Positions 62,286 through 64,000 of a DNA stretch of 64,000 nt are shown here, in pieces (within the stretch, counting starts at the first letter, position 1; every line of letters starts with the position of its first letter). The DNA is from Verrucomicrobiaceae bacterium (GTDB lineage Bacteria > Verrucomicrobiota > Verrucomicrobiia > Verrucomicrobiales > Verrucomicrobiaceae). The notes beneath the pieces are model-generated. The model saw only the letters and a program-made list of their open reading frames with translations. It was not told the DNA's origin and searched no databases. The DNA is taken from contig CANIBP010000025.1 of NCBI GenBank assembly GCA_947466075.1, positions 16,759 to 80,758 on the forward strand, given 5' to 3'. Made by a program: the position numbers and the translations under genes.

Positions 62286-63272
62286 TTAGAGCGCTCCTTC
62301 AAAGAACGCCCGTAGTTCCTGCAGCCGCCCTTCTTGGCAGACTTCGTTCAGATTCGCCACGGCGGCTGGAATGTGCTGCATGTAATGCGGTTTACCGAGA
62401 TTGCGACTAAGATTGGCGTAAGCACCGAGTGCCTGCATGAGACGCTGAGCGGCGCAGAGGTAGAAGACTTCACGCACGTTGTTCAAATCAAGGCCGCGAT
62501 GCTTGGCGTAGTAGCTGAGCAGGTACATGCGTTCGTTGCCCGTGAGGTTCACATACGGATCGTAAAGCAGTGATGCGAGATCGTATTCGGCGAGGCCGAG
62601 CCGCAGCCCTTGGTAATCGACCAGCCAGGCCTCTTCAGCACGAATGAGCACGTTCTGGCTTTGGAAATCGCGATGCACCAGGCAACGCGGCAGTTTGGCG
62701 AGACGACGGCGGAGCTGTTTGAGTGTTTCGTGAGCGGCGGCGTATTCGGCATCAGGAAAATCGCGTCCCAGATGACCACGCACGAAATGATCGAGGAAGT
62801 AGTTCTGCTCCCATTCGTAGAGCGCCTCATTGAATTCCGGTTCCAGTTCAGTCAGATCGGCTTGGGTGAGATTTTTCTCGCCCACGCCATGAAACTTCGC
62901 CGCCTCGCGCAGAGTGGCCTCATAAAGCGGAAAACGCAGGCTCCACGGCTGATTGTTGAAGGATTGCAGGTCCACGCGGCCTAAATCTTCCAGCCACACG
63001 CACAGCCGCTGCTCATCAAAGGCGAACACCTGCGGCACATGCGCGCCGATTTTCGCCAGACGACGTGTAGCAGGCACGAACTTGGGATTATCACGACGTG
63101 CCAGCGTGTAAACCATCAGCACCATCGGTTGGCGGCCATTCTCCCAGTTAAGGCGGTAGAAATGGCGATCCGAAGCTCCTTTGAGAATCACTTCCACCTC
63201 ACAGGCAGTGCCGTTCAGTTCAGGGAACTGTTCGCGGGTAAAAATGAGCAAGGCCTCGTGTTCGGGGAGCAT
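62286..63272 (-). CDS. Phosphotransferase-family sugar kinase, AmgK-like
   Basis: The 328-residue protein has the aminoglycoside phosphotransferase fold. The N-terminal lobe has LKGASDRHFYRLNW, and the C-terminal lobe carries the catalytic loop LVHRDFQSQNVLI and the metal-binding WLVDYQGLRLG, followed by YDLASLLYDPYVNL. This pattern fits AmgK, the anomeric kinase for N-acetylmuramate and N-acetylglucosamine in cell-wall recycling, better than antibiotic-resistance enzymes. AmgK usually pairs with the nucleotidyltransferase MurU; that gene is not seen here, though the upstream region is cut. A convergent peptidoglycan hydrolase gene next to it fits a cell-wall theme. Confidence 0.85.
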   Translation of the reverse strand: MLPEHEALLIFTREQFPELNGTACEVEVILKGASDRHFYRLNWENGRQPMVLMVYTLARRDNPKFVPATRRLAKIGAHVPQVFAFDEQRLCVWLEDLGRVDLQSFNNQPWSLRFPLYEATLREAAKFHGVGEKNLTQADLTELEPEFNEALYEWEQNYFLDHFVRGHLGRDFPDAEYAAAHETLKQLRRRLAKLPRCLVHRDFQSQNVLIRAEEAWLVDYQGLRLGLAEYDLASLLYDPYVNLTGNERMYLLSYYAKHRGLDLNNVREVFYLCAAQRLMQALGAYANLSRNLGKPHYMQHIPAAVANLNEVCQEGRLQELRAFFEGAL

Positions 63273-63352
63273 GGAGAATTGAAATTAAGCAGCACGCACA
63301 CAGCCTGCCTTAGAAATCTGCATCAAGTCGCGGCCTTTCTTTCATGCCAACC

Positions 63353-63829
63353 TCAAGGGGGTGGCAGCGGCACATCATTCACCCGGACTGGGGGAACCGG
63401 CGTAGCAGGTGGCGGCAGAATGGGATTGTTCGGCATAGCATTCACCGCGCGGCGCTGCTGCGGCATGGCTTGATTGGCAGCCTGGGTGGGAACTTGCGTG
63501 GGAATAAGAGCTCGCTGGACCACTTCGGGAGGTTGCGCGGAAGCATCGGCAAAGCTGACCCAGCCGGCTTGATCACTTTTTTGCAGTTGGATGCGCGTCT
63601 TGTCCACGGACTCGCCGGGATTCACTTTGCGGATCTTGATGCCCATTTCGTTCTCGGTGCCAATTCGTGCCTCCATGACTTGCGAAGTAGTGCGATCCAC
63701 CAGCACCGCAACGACACCACCGTCGATCTCATAGATGCCGGACAGACTCAGGTTGTCGGCGAAGTTCGGCCCTGTGGGTGCATCCGGCGAGGGCAGATCC
63801 TTGGTGGTGAAGATGGAGCGTTCCCACAA
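63353..63829 (-). CDS. Proline-rich protein of unknown function, probably a 5'-truncated fragment
   Basis: The frame ends at 63353 and can be read from a weak TTG start at 63829 (158 residues). It continues in frame upstream to about 63866 (DPRFIPKLEHYAALWERSIF), so the TTG is probably not the true start. A beta-rich part (SLSGIYEIDGGVVAVLVDR, then EARIGTENEMGIKI) is followed by a Pro/Gln-rich tail ending NDVPLPPP. The sequence LSGIYEIDGGVVAVLVD recalls small periplasmic parts of type II/IV secretion or pilus systems (GspC/PilP-like), but this is only a resemblance. An IS21-like terminal repeat begins exactly where the coding similarity ends, so insertion probably removed the N-terminus. Confidence 0.6.
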   Translation of the reverse strand: MWERSIFTTKDLPSPDAPTGPNFADNLSLSGIYEIDGGVVAVLVDRTTSQVMEARIGTENEMGIKIRKVNPGESVDKTRIQLQKSDQAGWVSFADASAQPPEVVQRALIPTQVPTQAANQAMPQQRRAVNAMPNNPILPPPATPVPPVRVNDVPLPPP

Positions 63830-63860
63830 TGCGGCGTAGTGCTCCAGTTTCGGTATAAAA

Positions 63861-63898
63861 CGCGGATCAAAAGTGTAGCGGATCGCGGATCAAAAGTG
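63861..63898 (-). repeat. Duplicated CACTTTTGATCCGCG sites, probable end of an IS21-like element
   Basis: The 15-mer CACTTTTGATCCGCG occurs twice on the minus strand (63884-63898 and 63861-63875), 23 bases apart. Multiple short repeats with a core like CTCACTTTTGATC are typical of the ends of IS21-family elements, where the transposase binds. The element body would extend to the right beyond 64000. The other end and the target duplication are outside the window. Confidence 0.5.
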
Positions 63899-64000
63899 AG
63901 TCACCTCTAAGCGATTGAACAGGTGTTGGGCATGTTCGTCAAGGCTGTGATGAGCTTCGTGCCTGCCTCGATCCTGAGAGGAGGCTGGAGCGGAGCGGAA
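63890..64000 (-). CDS. C-terminal end of a possible IS-encoded protein, cut by the window edge
   Basis: On the minus strand a frame is open from the window edge to TGA at 63890-63892 (36 codons), ending DEHAQHLFNRLEVTHF. Its stop lies inside the repeated terminal sequence, which suits the last gene of a compact insertion sequence. Too little is visible to name a family, and the peptide could be non-coding. Confidence 0.3.
   Translation of the reverse strand, partial: FRSAPASSQDRGRHEAHHSLDEHAQHLFNRLEVTHF

Overview
The window looks like a chromosomal segment of a Verrucomicrobiota bacterium, probably of the Prosthecobacter/Verrucomicrobium type. The evidence is a giant autotransporter-associated beta-strand-repeat (PATR) surface protein, a PVC-type beta-propeller/HEAT/cytochrome c fusion (a family known mainly from Planctomycetes and Verrucomicrobia), and the general style of the housekeeping genes. 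No rRNA, tRNA or CRISPR array was seen.

Positions 1-36517 (minus strand) are one continuous reading frame. It starts with a signal peptide at 36517 and is still open at the left edge, so the protein has at least 12,172 residues and its C-terminus is not in the window. It is built from PATR beta-helix repeats, with two PA14-like domains, about forty copies of a short 'GTGIPAGT' module, eight or more copies of a 'VGSTLLGRTV' module and several 'GIIGGWA..FA' inserts.

Positions 36815-40228 hold a secreted PVC-type dehydrogenase/haem protein on the same strand. A divergent ammonium transporter gene (amt) follows, preceded by a good sigma-54 (-24/-12) promoter and followed by a strong terminator. 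Next come an RND efflux permease without partner genes and a convergent CPBP membrane protease.

Positions 46901-51180 (minus) form a translation operon, rpmI-rplT-pheS-pheT, with a terminator-like hairpin between rplT and pheS and a structured spacer between rpmI and rplT. infC is not beside it. Positions 51370-54762 (plus) carry a soluble hybrid histidine kinase, a Tat-exported NHL-type propeller and a SixA-like phosphatase.

Positions 54779-59471 (plus) look like a small defence block. A type ISP/IIG-like restriction-modification gene is interrupted by two in-frame TAA codons with no frameshift. It is followed by an 11-nt-overlapping pair: an unknown protein and a nucleotidyltransferase-fold protein, possibly toxin-antitoxin-like.

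Positions 59479-61550 (minus) carry cdsA-dxr (phospholipid and isoprenoid precursors). Then come a LysM-CHAP hydrolase and an abutting convergent AmgK-like sugar kinase. The right edge holds the C-terminal part of a proline-rich protein, apparently cut by the end of an IS21-like element.
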